Part shown: in pieces, positions 62,284 to 64,000 of the stretch
Numbering within the stretch: position 1 is the first letter of the stretch
Layout: each line of letters begins with the position of its first letter
Assembly (NCBI GenBank): GCA_945871955.1
Contig: CAMBXR010000008.1
Coordinates: forward strand, 1 to 64,000
From: an uncultured Clostridium sp.
GTDB lineage: Bacteria; Bacillota; Clostridia; Peptostreptococcales; Peptostreptococcaceae
DNA: 64,000 nt
Direction: 5' to 3'
The notes under the pieces: generated by a model
What the model saw: the letters and a program-made list of their open reading frames with translations, nothing else
Databases searched by the model: none
What the model was told of the DNA's origin: nothing
Position numbers and translations under genes: made by a program

Positions 62284-62309
62284 ATTCCCTAAAAAATCTA
62301 ATATAATCT
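62284..62309 (-). promoter_or_regulatory. Sigma-B-like promoter of msrAB
   Basis: Minus strand AGATT, 15 bases, GGGAAT, 37 bases before the start. Full match to WGWTT and GGGWAW. Confidence 0.5.
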
Positions 62310-62371
62310 AGGTTTGTATGTTTTAATATAGTAATTCTTCTAAGAAATAGATAGTTAAATTCAACTTATTC

Positions 62372-63619
62372 TTAAAGTTCTTTTATTATAGTATTGTATA
62401 CATCTTGATAGGACATATCGTATTTTTTACATATTTCTATAATACTGTCATATTCAGGATAAACACGTTTGTAGCTACTTAAATCACATATTTTTACTTG
62501 AACTTCACCAAGAGAAGTGTTTACTGTTTTAATTTCTCTTTTCAAAATACTACGCTCCATTTTTATTTTTCGTATTCCTATGGTTGTTGTTTCTTTAAAT
62601 ATAATTTCTTCTAATTTCTCTATATCTTCTTCCTTACAAATTACATTTAGTTGATATGCAGGACGATTTTTCTTCATAAATACAGGAGTATAATGAACAT
62701 CTCTAGCTCCTGAATTAAATAAAGACTCCATAACATATCCTAATGACTCACCTGTGCAATCATCCACATTGCTTTCTAATTTATAAATAAAATCACTTTC
62801 TTTATTTTCTTCTTTTATAATCATGGCACGTAAGATGCTCGGTCTTTCATAATTTCTTTTACCGGCTCCTATCCCCACCTTCTCAATAGAAAACTCTGAT
62901 GGAAGTTTATCATCTGTTTTAATTGCTGCCACAATAGCTGCTCCAGTAGGTGTTACAAACTCTCCTTGATTATTAGTAATATGTAATTTAATTTTGTGGT
63001 CAGTTATAATATTAGATACTGCTGGAACTGGTACTGGTATCATTCCATGTTGACAACGAACAAACCCAGTTCCTTCATATAAAACAGGTACAATTACCTC
63101 TTCTATTCCTAAATTATCCAAACATATAGCAACAGCGATTATATCTACTATAGAATCTACTGCTCCAACTTCGTGGAAATGAACTTCATTGATATCTACT
63201 CCATGGGCTTTAGCTTCTGCAACACCTAAAATATTAAATATTTTTATAGCTATATCTTTTGCATTTTTTGTTATATCTGATTTTTCTATAATTGTAATGA
63301 TATCTGATAAGCTGCGATGTTCATGGTGATGACTATGAATATAATCGTGTTTATGTTCATGACCATGAGTATGGTCCCCATGAAGATAATCCATATCATG
63401 GTCGTGATTTTCATATTTTTCATCTAAAATAACATGAAAATCACAAGCATCTAATCCAGATTTTGATACTCTACTTATTTTTATTTGAAATCCATCTACT
63501 AATAAGCTATTAAGCCCTTTCTTTAGTACTTTTTCATCCGCCCCTAAATCTAACAAAGACGCCACCATCATATCTCCACTAATTCCAGAGTAACATTCTA
63601 AATACAATTTTTTACTCAT
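62372..63619 (-). CDS. larC: Nickel pincer cofactor biosynthesis protein LarC
   Basis: 415 residues in one uninterrupted frame (in Lactobacillus plantarum it needs a programmed frameshift). The start [20 protein letters not shown], the [20 protein letters not shown] motif and the late [20 protein letters not shown] are typical. Residues 70-105 hold about 12 His in [11 protein letters not shown] runs, a nickel-binding store. LarC inserts nickel with CTP into the pyridinium bis-thioacid mononucleotide made by LarB and LarE, giving the lactate racemase cofactor. The first eight bases overlap larB. Confidence 0.95.
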   Translation of the reverse strand: MSKKLYLECYSGISGDMMVASLLDLGADEKVLKKGLNSLLVDGFQIKISRVSKSGLDACDFHVILDEKYENHDHDMDYLHGDHTHGHEHKHDYIHSHHHEHRSLSDIITIIEKSDITKNAKDIAIKIFNILGVAEAKAHGVDINEVHFHEVGAVDSIVDIIAVAICLDNLGIEEVIVPVLYEGTGFVRCQHGMIPVPVPAVSNIITDHKIKLHITNNQGEFVTPTGAAIVAAIKTDDKLPSEFSIEKVGIGAGKRNYERPSILRAMIIKEENKESDFIYKLESNVDDCTGESLGYVMESLFNSGARDVHYTPVFMKKNRPAYQLNVICKEEDIEKLEEIIFKETTTIGIRKIKMERSILKREIKTVNTSLGEVQVKICDLSSYKRVYPEYDSIIEICKKYDMSYQDVYNTIIKEL

Positions 63620-64000
63620 GTCTTTCCCCCAGTCTATTTATTTGTGTTGCCATATATCCTGCACCATAACCATTATCAATATTAACTACTGCAATTCCAT
63701 TTGCACAAGAATTAATCATAGTAAGTAGAGCTGACAAGCCGTTTAAATTTGCTCCATAACCTACAGATGTAGGAACTGCTATGACTGGTTTATCTACAAG
63801 ACCTCCAATTACACTAGCTAAAGCTCCTTCCATTCCTGCCACAGCTACAATACAATTGGCACTTTGGATTAAATCAAGCCTAGATAATAATCTATGTATT
63901 CCACTTACTCCCACATCATAAATTCTCTCTACATTCGTTCCAAAATACTCTGCTGTTTGAGCTGCCTCTTCGGCCACAGGTATATCTGCTGTTCCTGCTG
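63612..64000 (-). CDS. larB: Pyridinium-3,5-biscarboxylic acid mononucleotide synthase LarB (partial, 5' end outside window)
   Basis: The last 129 codons of LarB, related to PurE. The visible part covers [40 protein letters not shown] and [20 protein letters not shown]. LarB carboxylates and hydrolyses nicotinic acid adenine dinucleotide, the first step of nickel pincer nucleotide synthesis. It overlaps larC; larE and larA are not in the window. The start lies beyond the right edge. Confidence 0.95.
   Translation of the reverse strand, partial: AGTADIPVAEEAAQTAEYFGTNVERIYDVGVSGIHRLLSRLDLIQSANCIVAVAGMEGALASVIGGLVDKPVIAVPTSVGYGANLNGLSALLTMINSCANGIAVVNIDNGYGAGYMATQINRLGERHE

Overview
The window is AT-rich DNA from a low-GC, anaerobic, spore-forming Firmicute. 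A member of the Peptostreptococcaceae (Paraclostridium, Paeniclostridium, Romboutsia or a close relative) is my best guess. The reasons are a rubredoxin-first rubrerythrin, a SigI/RsgI pair, the sporulation protein YtaF, a DUF1540 protein, an MsrAB fusion, SelO, larBC, and several promoter-like elements that resemble the sigma-B consensus of Clostridioides difficile. The genus is an inference. No rRNA, tRNA, CRISPR array, intact insertion sequence or integrase was seen.

Left part (1-12.5 kb): the start of a rubrerythrin gene behind two near-identical sigma-B-like elements; a tight operon of a 23-residue-repeat protein, a MoxR-type ATPase and a zinc-metallopeptidase/VWA protein; a ROK sugar kinase; a GNAT acetyltransferase; a GPH sugar symporter plus GH3 glycosidase operon with a divergent AraC regulator; a DeoR-like regulator and an M20 amidohydrolase. 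From 12.7 to 16 kb lies a gene graveyard: truncated YdeI-like and endonuclease/phosphatase genes, a nitroreductase flanked by short direct repeats, and two reading frames full of in-frame stops.

Middle part (16-36.5 kb): a 1010-residue Ser/Thr/Val-rich protein with two arrays of an 11-residue repeat and Cys-rich blocks, followed by a glycosyltransferase whose C-terminal third looks like a second, inactive copy of its catalytic domain. I read the pair as a candidate spore- or cell-surface glycoprotein with a dedicated glycosyltransferase. Next come a deformylase-like gene, sigI-rsgI with an Asp-rich secreted protein, DUF362 (with an eroded second copy 2.5 kb away), an OFA-type transporter, an AGCS symporter and YtcJ-like amidohydrolase behind a lysine riboswitch, a MetE-like protein with a LysR regulator and a clear palindromic operator, DUF1540, a ferredoxin-type protein, a single-domain globin, DUF454 and an AraC/GyrI regulator.

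Island (36.7-47.56 kb): a 12-bp sequence identical to the 3' end of ssrA lies 10.9 kb downstream of ssrA in the same orientation, as expected for an element integrated at the tmRNA gene. Between the copies are a complete type I restriction-modification system (hsdM, hsdS, hsdR), a duplicated cassette of DUF960 and micro-proteins (one copy intact, one eroded), a GNAT enzyme and small unknown genes. No integrase remains.

Right part (47.5-64 kb): ssrA and smpB, a potassium channel, ytaF, an unknown Cys-containing membrane protein, a collapsed two-component system, a GH25 lysozyme with five SH3b domains, SelO, a flavin reductase, rnr, an AEC transporter, a PH-domain protein, secG, msrAB and larC/larB (larB runs off the window). 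Sigma-B-like elements precede rubrerythrin, globin, DUF454, msrAB and perhaps selO, so several stress functions in this window may share one regulator.
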